Of a DNA stretch of 64,000 nucleotides, positions 7,898 through 15,792 are shown piece by piece (within the stretch, counting starts at the first letter, position 1; each line of letters begins with the position of its first letter). Position numbers and translations under genes: made by a program. The stretch spans positions 806,001 to 870,000 of the forward strand of contig NZ_JAPEPW010000001.1 in assembly GCF_026339955.1 (NCBI RefSeq). Direction: 5' to 3'. The stretch is from Streptomyces sp. NBC_01549 (GTDB lineage Bacteria > Actinomycetota > Actinomycetes > Streptomycetales > Streptomycetaceae). Below the pieces are notes generated by a model. It worked only from the letters and a program-made list of their open reading frames with translations, had not been told where the DNA came from and ran no database searches.

Positions 7898-8517
7898 GTG
7901 CGCACCAACAAGCGCGAAGCGCTCCGGTGGGACCGTCGACTCCGTACGACACCGATGCGGCGGACTTCCGCAGCTCGGTGAAGCGTCACTACGGCACCGT
8001 CTTGAAGCGGTTCGCGAAACGCTTCGCAGTCTTCCTGCCGCTATGGCTTTTGGTGTTCATCACAGGCAGTGACTACGCAGTGCCGGTGTCCATTCTCGGC
8101 TTCCTCGGCCTCCTCATCTCTGCACTCCGCCTCTGGGCTCACCTGTCATGGCTCCGCAGGTGCTCCAAGGTGTTCCGTGAATATCCTCTCGAATACCGCT
8201 CGCAGTTCGTGAAGCTCGGCACAGGGAGAGGACGGGTCCTCACCTTCCGACTGGCCGAGGAGCAGTCCGGAGCCCCCGTGATGTCGGCTGTCAATCTCTT
8301 CGACAGTGGATGGCCGACAGACATCGAAGATGGTTTCTGGTTCGCCGGCGACGAGCTGTTCGGCGGCATCGCCTTCCTACCCCATACCGGGGAGTTGCTG
8401 TTCATGCAGCCTCAGGAATGGATCCTGATGAGAGAGCAGCGGGCGAACGCCGACTCTGAACGTGTCATGAGAGCGAAGTGCGCGGGCATCAAGGGCTATG
8501 TCTCCCTGACGCGATAG
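7894..8517 (+). CDS. ESX-locus-associated membrane protein, two helices
   Basis: The 207-residue product starts at an ATG overlapping the previous stop. A basic N-terminus precedes two adjacent helices at about residues 44-86 (FLPLWLLVFITGSDYAVPVS and ILGFLGLLISALRLWAHL). Then comes a soluble domain with VLTFRLAEEQSGAPV, GFWFAGDELFGG and GELLFMQPQEW. This domain is shared with the product at 4723-5379, which is divergent at the other end of the operon. An anchor, receptor or immunity role in the effector system is plausible. Confidence 0.66.
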   Translation: MSAHQQARSAPVGPSTPYDTDAADFRSSVKRHYGTVLKRFAKRFAVFLPLWLLVFITGSDYAVPVSILGFLGLLISALRLWAHLSWLRRCSKVFREYPLEYRSQFVKLGTGRGRVLTFRLAEEQSGAPVMSAVNLFDSGWPTDIEDGFWFAGDELFGGIAFLPHTGELLFMQPQEWILMREQRANADSERVMRAKCAGIKGYVSLTR

Positions 8518-8579
8518 GCGGTACGGGCGACCGCGGAAAACCCATCACCAGGTAGACAAGCGGACATGGTGCCGCTCAT

Positions 8580-9082
8580 TCACAGCTGCCCCTGGCCAGG
8601 GGGCTGTTGAGTATAGGGGTTGGGGTGCTGCGGAGGCTGTGCCGGAGGAGCGGGGTGCCCGTGTCCCTGGTTGGGAGCTGGGGTGGGGTACGGCTGTTGG
8701 GCTGTCGGGTACGGCGCTTGCTGGGGCGGGTAGCCCATGTTCTGCGGGGAAGTGCCGTTGATGGGGCCGCCGTTCCCCGGGTTGTTGCGCTTACGGGTTA
8801 CGACGAAGGTGACGACGGCGGCAATCACGGCTCCGATGCCGATGATGCCGACGATAAGGACGATAAGGACGATGGCGCCCATCGAGGAGAGTCCCTTCTC
8901 ATTCTCGGGCTGATTCGCTGTGGTGTCGTTGTTTCCGCGTGCCTCGGCGGCCAGCTGGATCCGACCGAGCGGAGACTAACCGTGAGCCGCTTGGGGATAT
9001 CCATCGTGAGGCCCTTGTAGAGGCGGATCATCCGTAGCTGGGTCACTGCAAAATTGCGAGCACTACGAGACAAAGCAGCAGG
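8580..9082 (-). pseudogene. Decayed mycosin C-terminus fused to the tail of a small membrane protein gene
   Basis: The left part still reads as a membrane helix plus Pro/Gln tail (APYPTAQQPYPTP, HPNPYTQQPPGQGQL), close to the tail of the intact mycosin at 21289-22641. Upstream in another frame is LYKGLTMDIPK, matching the mycosin IIRPYKALTMDIPKG. Before that is SRSARNFAVTQL, which continues the frame of the small membrane protein gene at 10611-10879 once the ISL3 element is removed. So this is a chimera of two degenerate genes with at least one frameshift. It cannot encode a protease. Confidence 0.7.
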
Positions 9083-9090
9083 GTTATAGC

Positions 9091-10609
9091 GGGTCTTCGA
9101 ATTTAGTGGGGGTGTGCCTCCCGTCGGCTTCGCCGGGTGGTTGCGCAGCGTGAGCGGAGGCGTTGGTTCGCTCGGTTGCGGAAGCCGAAGGCGTTACGCG
9201 CTTCGAGCTTGATGAGGCGGTTGTTGCCCTCCGAGGCGGCGTTGGTGATCCCGGTGGTCAGGTAGGTCTCGATGCCGTCCCACCACTGCTCGATGGTCTC
9301 GGCGAGGGTGACGAGTTCGGGCAGGTGAGCGTGGTCGGCGACGTGGGCGAAGAAGCGGTGGCGGGCGGTGGAGATCGCGGAGTGGTCGGGGGTGACGTGC
9401 CTGCGGGTGACGGTCAGGCCCAGGAGGTCGCGCAGGAGTTCCTTGCCCTGCCAGGCCGCATAGATCTGTCGGCCGTAGGTCCCCATGTACTCCAACTCGG
9501 TCTTGAGGAGCTCGCGTTGTTCGTCGGTGAGGTCTTCCTTGTTGCGGCGCAGGAGCTTGCGGACGCTGTAGATGCTGTCGCCCTTGCGGGCCCGGCGGCC
9601 GTGCTGTTTCCAGGTGAGGCGTCGGCGCAGGTCGGCGAGGTGGCGCTGGGCGAGTTGCACGATGTGGAAGCAGTCCACGACCACCGCCGCGTGCGGCAGG
9701 GCACGGTGGACGGCGGCGCGGAAGGTGGAGCACAGGTCGATGGCGACGTAGCGGACCTGCTCGCGCCAGGCGGCGGGCCGGGCCGTCAGCCAGTCGGCGA
9801 CGGAGGCGGAGTTGCGGCCCTCGACCTGGCCGAACAGGCCGCGCCCGCCGATCGCGTCGACGAAGCCGATGTGCCAGGCGTCCGCGACCAGCTCCCACTT
9901 CTCCGTGTCCGGGTTCTGCTCCCACACCGGCTTACCCCGCCGGGTCTCGTCGATCCCGATCGCCTCGGTCACCGGCGGCTCCTCGGGCAGGACCTTCGCG
10001 GCGTAGTCCTCGAAGCAGTGCTGCACGATCGGCCAGGACAGGCCCAGATCCCGGCCGGCCTGCACCACCGATCGCCCGCCGTCACACACCGCGGCCCCGG
10101 CCGCCCGCCGAAGCGCCCCGGTCGTACGCATCCGCGCGGGTACCTGGCCTATGGACTCGGTGAACGAGCGGCGGTCGCAGTCGAGTTCGGTGCAGTGCCA
10201 GCGTGCCTTGCGCCACCGGATACTCACCGGGCGCCCGCCGCAGGACAGGTGTCTGGGGGCGGTGGTGCGGTAGTCCTTCAGCCGGGTGGAGAAAACCCCG
10301 CACGAGGGGCAGGCCCTCGCGGACTCCTCGTTCGTCACGACGTATACCGTCGATCCGCCTGCCTTGTCGTCCTTGACCTGCGTCACACTCACCCCCTCCA
10401 GCCCAAGCAGTCGCGTCGCAGCCTCGTTGGTCCCGGTATCGTCGATGCTCAAGCCCGTGGGTTCTTCATGATCGGTTGCCTAGACAACAACCATGATCAC
10501 GAAGACCCGCGGGCTCCTTGCGTCCAGGCCACCCACACCCCAGGCCCATCACGCTCGGTGACTGAACGTCAGGCCGTCACCGCCGCACCCCCACTAAATT
10601 CGAAGACCC
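9091..10609 (-). mobile_element. ISL3-family insertion sequence with 8-bp target duplication
   Basis: Terminal inverted repeats begin gggtcttcgaatttagtg at the left, and the same sequence in reverse complement lies at the right; they continue for about 24 bases with no mismatch. The element is flanked by the direct repeat gttatagc at 9083-9090 and 10610-10617. An 8-bp duplication is typical for ISL3. It holds one transposase gene. Removing the element restores a continuous minus-strand reading frame across the junction. Confidence 0.93.
9103..10452 (-). CDS. ISL3-family transposase
   Basis: The 449-residue product has an N-terminal zinc-binding module (ACPSCGVFS, then WHCTELDCDRRSF) and a DDE catalytic core. 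The likely catalytic residues are D in AIGIDETRRG, D in VVVDCFHIVQLA and E in TNAASEGNNRLIK. The length matches the family. There are no frameshifts or stops, so the element may be active. The gene ends 12 bases from the left terminus. Confidence 0.93.
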   Translation of the reverse strand: MSIDDTGTNEAATRLLGLEGVSVTQVKDDKAGGSTVYVVTNEESARACPSCGVFSTRLKDYRTTAPRHLSCGGRPVSIRWRKARWHCTELDCDRRSFTESIGQVPARMRTTGALRRAAGAAVCDGGRSVVQAGRDLGLSWPIVQHCFEDYAAKVLPEEPPVTEAIGIDETRRGKPVWEQNPDTEKWELVADAWHIGFVDAIGGRGLFGQVEGRNSASVADWLTARPAAWREQVRYVAIDLCSTFRAAVHRALPHAAVVVDCFHIVQLAQRHLADLRRRLTWKQHGRRARKGDSIYSVRKLLRRNKEDLTDEQRELLKTELEYMGTYGRQIYAAWQGKELLRDLLGLTVTRRHVTPDHSAISTARHRFFAHVADHAHLPELVTLAETIEQWWDGIETYLTTGITNAASEGNNRLIKLEARNAFGFRNRANQRLRSRCATTRRSRREAHPH

Positions 10610-10610
10610 G

Positions 10611-10879
10611 TTATAGCGTGAGCTCCTGCCCCCCCACCTCTTCAAAGCGCGATTGTCATCGCGGTACCCGCGCAGCATGACCACGAGACCCACGTGCGTA
10701 CCGATCAGATCGAGCACTGTCAGCCACAAAAATTTGCCAGACATGATCGACATAAAGAGGAGCAGCCAAGGGGCAACGAGTGCAATCCCGAGCAAGAAGG
10801 TGGTGAAGTGGTTCACGGTATGCGACGTCATCTCATCGGCAGCGGATTGGGGATTCAGATCCGGCAGCTCCGAGTTCAC
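10611..10879 (-). pseudogene. Small ESX-island membrane protein, 3' end split off by ISL3 insertion
   Basis: From the GTG at 10879 the product has two or three hydrophobic helices (FTTFLLGIALVAPWLLLF, then LWLTVLDLIGTHVGLVVML) and then GYRDDNRALKRWGG. Reading is interrupted at the ISL3 target site. Beyond the element the frame continues into a degenerate sequence. It begins 25 bases after the stop of the split mycosin gene, as in a former operon. Related genes are intact at 19075-19389 and decayed at 17150-17330. GGAGG lies just upstream of the start. Confidence 0.7.
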
Positions 10880-11487
10880 AGCCCCTCCAAGGGGGAATTA
10901 CTCCTACTGCCCTTGGTGCGGGGGCTGTTGGGCGTAGGGGTTGGGGTGCTGCGGAGACTGTCCCGGAGGAGCGGGGTACCCCTGGTTGGGAGCTGAATTG
11001 GGGTAAGGCTGCTGGGTAGGCGGGTAGCCCAAACCCTGAGAAGAGACGCCACCGCCGGATCCGGGGCCGCCATTACCGCCGTTGCGGCGGTTTCGGATTA
11101 CCACGATGACAATCGCGCCGATGACCACAACGACTGCGACACCGCCAGCAATGACGAGAATGTTACTGGAGGAGGACTTCTTCTTTTTAGCCTCGGTTGA
11201 GGTGCCCGTTCCCTTGGATGCCTCGCTGGAAGTCGAGGTGGACGACTTGAGCTGGCCGAGAGGGTTCTCCTTGGAGCCTGCGGGGATGTCCATTGTGACC
11301 GCCTGGTAGGGGCGGATAATCCCGTATCCGTACTCCTCGTCAGGTGCCTTCAGTCCCTTGTGGCCGAGGAACGAGGCCGACTTGATGAGGCGGTTGATGA
11401 CCTGGCCTGCGGTCACGGCCCCGGCGTAGTTGATCTTTGATGGGTTTTGGGTCGTTTGCCCAGGGGGAGGGGTGCGAGTTGCCAGAC

Positions 11488-11550
11488 GAGCGCGGCCTCT
11501 GATGATCTTTCAGGTTCCTACGCCAGAAGATCGTCTCAGGAGCCGCGCTC
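11488..11550 (+). promoter_or_regulatory. Inverted repeat that would sequester the transposase ribosome binding site
   Basis: The arm gagcgcggcctctgatgat (from 11488) pairs with a downstream arm ending gccgcgctc at 11550, immediately before the GTG start. The AGGAG ribosome binding site at 11538-11542 lies inside the downstream arm. In other elements such as IS10 and IS50, a similar hairpin forms only in read-through transcripts and blocks transposase translation. That role is inferred here. Confidence 0.5.
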
Positions 11551-12849
11551 GTGTCCGCATCCTCCCTGATCAGCCCTGTCCTTGGCCAGCTCACCGATCT
11601 CGCGCTGTGGGAGGCCGAGCTCGCCGCCGACCCTGTGGCAGTGGAATCCGCGCTGGTCAGCAGGTTGCGGCAGGTCCCTGACCGGCGTGCGGAGCGTGGG
11701 CGGCGGCATCCCCTGGTGGTGATCCTGGTGCTGGCCGCGTGCGCGACGCTGGTGGTCGGTGGTGACTCCATGACCGCGATCTGGCAGTGGTCCGCCCGCG
11801 CCCCGCAGGTCAAACTGGCCCGCCTCGGCGCCCGGTACGACCCGCTGGCCGGCCAGTACCTTGTGCCCAGCGAGCGCACCTTCCGCCGCGTGCTCGCCGA
11901 CCTGGATGCCGACGTGCTGGACGCGGCGACCTGCGCATACGTCACCGACGTCGCGACCGGAAAGGCACCGACGCCCGAGGTCCCGGACACCCCGGGGCCC
12001 ATCGAGCGCGAACAGCGCCGCGCCGCCCAGCGGGCCGTGGAACACCCGGCGGCGGCCGGGCTGCTGCCCGCTGCGGCTCTCGACGGCAAGGCCCTGACCG
12101 GCGCCCGCACCGAATCGGGGCGGGTCTTCCTGGTCGGGGCGGTCGACCACGCCAGCGGCGCGGTCCTCGGCCAGAGGCAGGTTCCGGACAAGCGCGGCGA
12201 GGGCGAGGCGGCCCGCATGCTGCTGGCCCAACTCGCCTTGTCCGGCCGGGTGTTCACCCTGGACGCCCTGCACACCACGAAGAAGACCGCCCACCTGATC
12301 ACGGACCGGCTCGACGCCCACTACGTCCTGATCCTGAAGGGGAACCAGCCGCTGGCCCGCGCCGCCGCCCAGGCGCTGCTGGCCGGTACCGACGCCGAGT
12401 GGACCGAGACCACCGAGGCCGAGGACGACCGTGGGCACGGGCGCACCGAGCGTCGCACGATCCGCACCGCCCAAGCCGACGACGCCCTCTTCCCCGGCGC
12501 GGGACAGGTCTTCCGCCTGCGCCGTGACACCGGCGGCCTCGACGGAACCTGGACCGGGAAGGAGATCGTCTTCGGCGTCACCAGCCTGCCCGCCCACCTC
12601 GCAGGCCCCGCTCACCTCAACCACTACGAGAGGGTCCACTGGTCCATAGAAAACAAGATCCACTGGGTGCGGGACGTCACCTTCCATGAGGACAACTCCC
12701 AGGTCAGGACCGGCACCGCACCCCGAGCACTGGCCAGCTTCCGCAACCTGGGCATCAGCACGCTCCGCCTGGCCGGACGAGCCAACATCGCCCACGCCCG
12801 CCGCGATCTCCTCAACCACAACGACGCCTTCGCCGTCTACGGCATCTGA
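11551..12849 (+). CDS. ISAs1-family transposase
   Basis: The 432-residue product starts at GTG with AGGAG 8 bases upstream. N-terminal [20 protein letters not shown] and the following hydrophobic segment match the family's conserved N-terminal domain. Core motifs include [13 protein letters not shown] (first Asp), [15 protein letters not shown] (second Asp) and [15 protein letters not shown] (Glu). No stops or frameshifts are present. The last 197 codons match copy A at the left edge. Confidence 0.95.
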   Translation: MSASSLISPVLGQLTDLALWEAELAADPVAVESALVSRLRQVPDRRAERGRRHPLVVILVLAACATLVVGGDSMTAIWQWSARAPQVKLARLGARYDPLAGQYLVPSERTFRRVLADLDADVLDAATCAYVTDVATGKAPTPEVPDTPGPIEREQRRAAQRAVEHPAAAGLLPAAALDGKALTGARTESGRVFLVGAVDHASGAVLGQRQVPDKRGEGEAARMLLAQLALSGRVFTLDALHTTKKTAHLITDRLDAHYVLILKGNQPLARAAAQALLAGTDAEWTETTEAEDDRGHGRTERRTIRTAQADDALFPGAGQVFRLRRDTGGLDGTWTGKEIVFGVTSLPAHLAGPAHLNHYERVHWSIENKIHWVRDVTFHEDNSQVRTGTAPRALASFRNLGISTLRLAGRANIAHARRDLLNHNDAFAVYGI

Positions 12850-13232
12850 TCAACTACCACGAAGCCGGACACAACCGAACAACGCCGGGGCCGTGGGCCT
12901 GCGGTGAGGTCGGGGTGCTTTGCGCGGACCAGGGCGGCAGTAGCGGATACGTAGGCTGTGGAATCCGATGTACCGGTTGACAGACTGTACTGCTGCGACC
13001 GAGTCATATCCGCCGCGAGAATGTCAACACCGGGAGCCATGAGCGTGAGCCCCTTTCCAGTATTGGAGCCATCCCAGCGGTTTCCCTCTTTGTTTACAGC
13101 GCCAACAGACACCACTCCTGGCAGCGCCGCCGGCTCATCGACAGCAATAGACCCATCGTTTCCTGCAGATGCAACAACTACGACATCGTGTGCTTGTGCA
13201 TACGCGATGGCCGCACGACCGTCGCTTAGTAG

Positions 13233-13305
13233 TCGGGTCGCCCGGGGGAATCTCACCCCCGGGCTCCCACGGAACCGTACGTGACAGTCTCCCGTCATAC
13301 GGCTC
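13233..13305 (-). ncRNA. Group II intron domains V and VI
   Basis: Domain V runs from 13305 to 13272 on the minus strand. It starts GAGCCGTATG and ends GTACGGTTC, with the AGC-type catalytic triad seen as GAGCC near the base. Domain VI follows (CCCGGGGGTGAGATTCCCCC region) with an unpaired A as the candidate branch point. The reverse transcriptase stop codon lies within domain V. Confidence 0.82.
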
Positions 13306-14566
13306 TTGTCGTTCTGGGCCTCGCCCCTGCCGGGGCCGCCCAGGTCCAGTGAGCGAAGTACTTCGGGCGCAACGTGTGGCCTTGGGCCAGCCGTTGCAGG
13401 GCTTGTTTCATCCCGACCCGGTACTTCTTCTGAATCCACCGCAGCAAGTAGGTGTTGATGCGGTCGAACAGCGGATACAGCGCTGAGCGGTAGAAGCGCC
13501 CGTAGTAGTTCATCCATCCCCGAACCACCGGATTGACCGTCCGGGTCAGATCGGATGACTCCTGCGCCGTGCGCCGGTGCAGCCTCCAGGACCGCACCGT
13601 CCTGCTCAGCCTCTTCAGGGCTTGGTTACTGATCGCGGGCAGGAACGCGGTGAACATCACCCCGTGTCTGTCCTTGGCTCCTCGCGGCCGGAACGTGAAC
13701 CCCAGGAACGTGAACTCGGTGACCGGAAACCGGCCCCGACGGTTGTCGTCCTTGCAGTACACGATCCTGGTCTTGTCCGGATGCAGCTCCAGACCGACCT
13801 CGGCCATCCTGGACCGCAGCGCGGCCAGGACACGTTCCGCTTCCGCCAGGGTGCGGCAGTGCACCACCGCATCATCGGCGTAACGCTCGAACGGGCAGCC
13901 CGGGTACTCTCGGACCATCCACGCATCGAACGCATAGTGCAGAAACAGGTTCGCCAAGACGGGCGACACCGCAGAACCCTGCGGCGTGCCCTCTACCCGC
14001 TCAGTCGTGGACCCGTCAGGCAGGCGCAGCCCCGCGGCCAGCCACCGCTTGACATACAGCACCACCCAACCGGCGTCGGTGTGCGCCTCGACCGCGGCCA
14101 CCACTTTGTCCCACGGGACGGTGTCGAAGAACTTCCGGATGTCGAGCTCGACCACCCAGTCGAACCGCCAGCACCGCTCCCGGCAGGACGCAACGGCGTC
14201 CAGTGCCGACTTGCCCGGCCGATACCCGAAGGAGTCCGCGTGGAAGATCTGCTCCACCCGCTCCGACAGATGTCCGGCCACCACCGTCTGCGCGACCCTG
14301 TCGGCGACGGTCGGCACCCCTAACACCCTGATGCCACCCCCGCTCTTGGGGATCGGCACCGCTTTGACGTCCGGTGGGAAGTACGTGCCCGAGGACATCC
14401 GGTTCCAGACCTTGTACAAGTTGTTCTTCAGGTCCTTCTCGAACGCCTCGACCGACACTCCGTCCACCCCGGACGAGCCCTTGTTCCCTCTCACCTTCAC
14501 CCAGGCGTCCCACACCTCCTGCTTGGAGATGTCGAACGGCTTGGCCGACGCTTTCAACTCGTCCAT
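13295..14566 (-). CDS. ltrA: Group II intron-encoded reverse transcriptase/maturase
   Basis: The 423-residue product has the reverse transcriptase fingers and palm: NKGSSGVDGVSVEAFE, then VPIPKSGGGIRVLGVPTVAD, DSFGYRPGKSALDAV, the metal site YADDAVVH, and FTFLGFTFRPR. The maturase X domain is marked by RGWMNYYGRFYRSALYPLF. There is no HNH endonuclease domain, so mobility would depend on target features such as stem-loops or single-stranded DNA. The gene is intact. In the cell the protein would bind the intron RNA and support splicing and reverse splicing. Confidence 0.95.
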   Translation of the reverse strand: MDELKASAKPFDISKQEVWDAWVKVRGNKGSSGVDGVSVEAFEKDLKNNLYKVWNRMSSGTYFPPDVKAVPIPKSGGGIRVLGVPTVADRVAQTVVAGHLSERVEQIFHADSFGYRPGKSALDAVASCRERCWRFDWVVELDIRKFFDTVPWDKVVAAVEAHTDAGWVVLYVKRWLAAGLRLPDGSTTERVEGTPQGSAVSPVLANLFLHYAFDAWMVREYPGCPFERYADDAVVHCRTLAEAERVLAALRSRMAEVGLELHPDKTRIVYCKDDNRRGRFPVTEFTFLGFTFRPRGAKDRHGVMFTAFLPAISNQALKRLSRTVRSWRLHRRTAQESSDLTRTVNPVVRGWMNYYGRFYRSALYPLFDRINTYLLRWIQKKYRVGMKQALQRLAQGHTLRPKYFAHWTWAAPAGARPRTTRAV

Positions 14567-15203
14567 CCCGCTCCTCCCGGAAAACTTCCGGTTGACCGAA
14601 CAAACCAGTCACGAACAACCCGGCCCCTTCGCTCCACCCCGATTACCGGGGCTTGCCCACTACTACGAGCCGGTCCGCCGGCGCGCCGCGCGACGGTACT
14701 CAGCACCCGGTCGGAGGACTTCCGGACCGGGCTCTTCCTGTCGCCCCGGCCGCTGAGCCAGGGCAGTATCGCGACACGCCTTCCCACGTTCCGCACGGAA
14801 GCCGCAGACCGGGCTCGCGCCGCCTTCATGCCGGACACCGCCTGGCCAATAAGCGGTCACCCGCCAGGCTTGTCCCGGGATCCTGAAGTCACCCCGGTTT
14901 CGATGTCACCTACTACTTACGACACGTCATCAGCGGTTCACTCGCGTTCGCCTTCCCGGTCCCCACCTGACGCCTGACCAGCGCCTTTTCCCCGGACGCT
15001 CACCACGACGGTCTTCAGCCAACGCAGCTCGGGGCGGTTTGACGCCTCCCACCGCAGGGCGACGCCGAAGGGCCACAAGACCTTCATCTTCCGCACAGCA
15101 CCACATCAAGCAGGGTCTCTGCCTACATCAACCTCACTCTCAGTGTTCGTGGCACACCTCCAGCTGTAGATCGTGATCTTCGTGTGGTGGCCATCGTCTG
15201 GCG

Positions 15204-15707
15204 TCACCAGCGGGCGACCAGCGTCTCGTCTCTACCTCGGTTGCGGTACAGCCAGGTGGTCCCGGGCGCGACATCCCCGGTCAGATAGCCGACGATGGGC
15301 TCCCGCTGTGTTGCGCTGTCCAGCTCGCCGAGCAGCTTCAGGGCGTCGGGCAGGGGGAAGAAGGCGGCCTGTTTGATGTCGTCGTCCTGTGGCGCGATGT
15401 CACCCGACCACTCGTCGATCTCGAAGGCAGCGGCCAGTGCCGAAGGGTAGGGCTCGGAGTCGATGTGCATGAGGAATGCGGTCCGCACCGGGTCGCCTAC
15501 CAGCAGGCCGGTCTCCTCCCGTAGCTCGCGCCGGAGGGCTTCGTGCATGAGCTCGCCGTCCTCGACCCCGCCACCGGGCAGCGACCAGAGGATCTCGCCG
15601 GCGGCGCCGAGACTCTCTCGCACGAGCAGGATCTCGTCGCCTTGGCGGATGATGCCAATGACCAACTGCACCCGGGGTTTTGGGGCCTTCGAATCCTCTG
15701 CCGTCAT
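15204..15707 (-). CDS. Nudix hydrolase carried inside an IS701-family element
   Basis: The 167-residue protein contains a perfect Nudix box (GGVEDGELMHEALR followed by RELREETGL), which binds divalent metal and hydrolyses nucleoside diphosphate-linked substrates. The substrate cannot be told from sequence. N-terminal VQLVIGIIRQGDEILLVRE and C-terminal strands complete a single domain. The gene lies between the left terminal repeat and the transposase and is oriented away from it. That makes it a passenger gene, which is unusual for a simple insertion sequence. Confidence 0.88.
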   Translation of the reverse strand: MTAEDSKAPKPRVQLVIGIIRQGDEILLVRESLGAAGEILWSLPGGGVEDGELMHEALRRELREETGLLVGDPVRTAFLMHIDSEPYPSALAAAFEIDEWSGDIAPQDDDIKQAAFFPLPDALKLLGELDSATQREPIVGYLTGDVAPGTTWLYRNRGRDETLVARW

Positions 15708-15792
15708 GCCGCAGACCGTACGTGATGGCCAGTGCGCGGATAGCCAGGGCCGGTGCGGTGACGGGTGCGGCCACCGTTGATCATCGTGAGTT

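Larger units (their letters stand above)
11414..12895 (+). mobile_element. ISAs1-family insertion sequence, copy B (complete)
   Basis: The ends form an inverted repeat: cacggccccggcgt at the left and its complement acgccggggccgtg (with one mismatch) at the right. The flanking direct repeat ggcctgcggt occurs at 11404-11413 and 12896-12905. A 10-bp duplication fits ISAs1. The 1482-base element has one transposase gene and lies in a mycosin gene. Copy A at the window start is in the same orientation. Confidence 0.95.
10904..13229 (-). pseudogene. Mycosin (S8 protease) gene split by ISAs1 and missing its 5' half
   Basis: The 5'-proximal piece (about 12906-13229) encodes AIAYAQAHDVVVVASAGNDG, with the oxyanion Asn, and then TGTSDSTAYVSATAAL, with the catalytic Ser. 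The piece at 10904-11413 encodes QVINRLIKSASFLG, a Lys-rich linker, a membrane helix and a Pro/Gln tail. The two rejoin exactly (PDLTAG-QVINRL) when the ISAs1 element and one copy of its 10-bp duplication are removed. The first half, with the catalytic Asp and His, is absent. Upstream of 13229 the sequence passes into the IS701-like element, and no N-terminal part is found on its far side. The gene is dead. Confidence 0.85.
13232..15157 (-). mobile_element. Group II intron (bacterial, probably class C-like) with reverse transcriptase
   Basis: The transcript strand begins GTGTGCC at 15157, matching the GUGYG 5' consensus, and ends in GAC at 13232, fitting the AY 3' consensus. A 34-nt domain V and a domain VI lie at the 3' end. 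The 590 bases before the reverse transcriptase gene would hold domains I to IV. The exons are the two parts of the IS701-like terminal repeat (ctggag and tactaa), and splicing would restore that repeat. The encoded protein lacks an endonuclease domain, as in class C introns. Confidence 0.85.
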
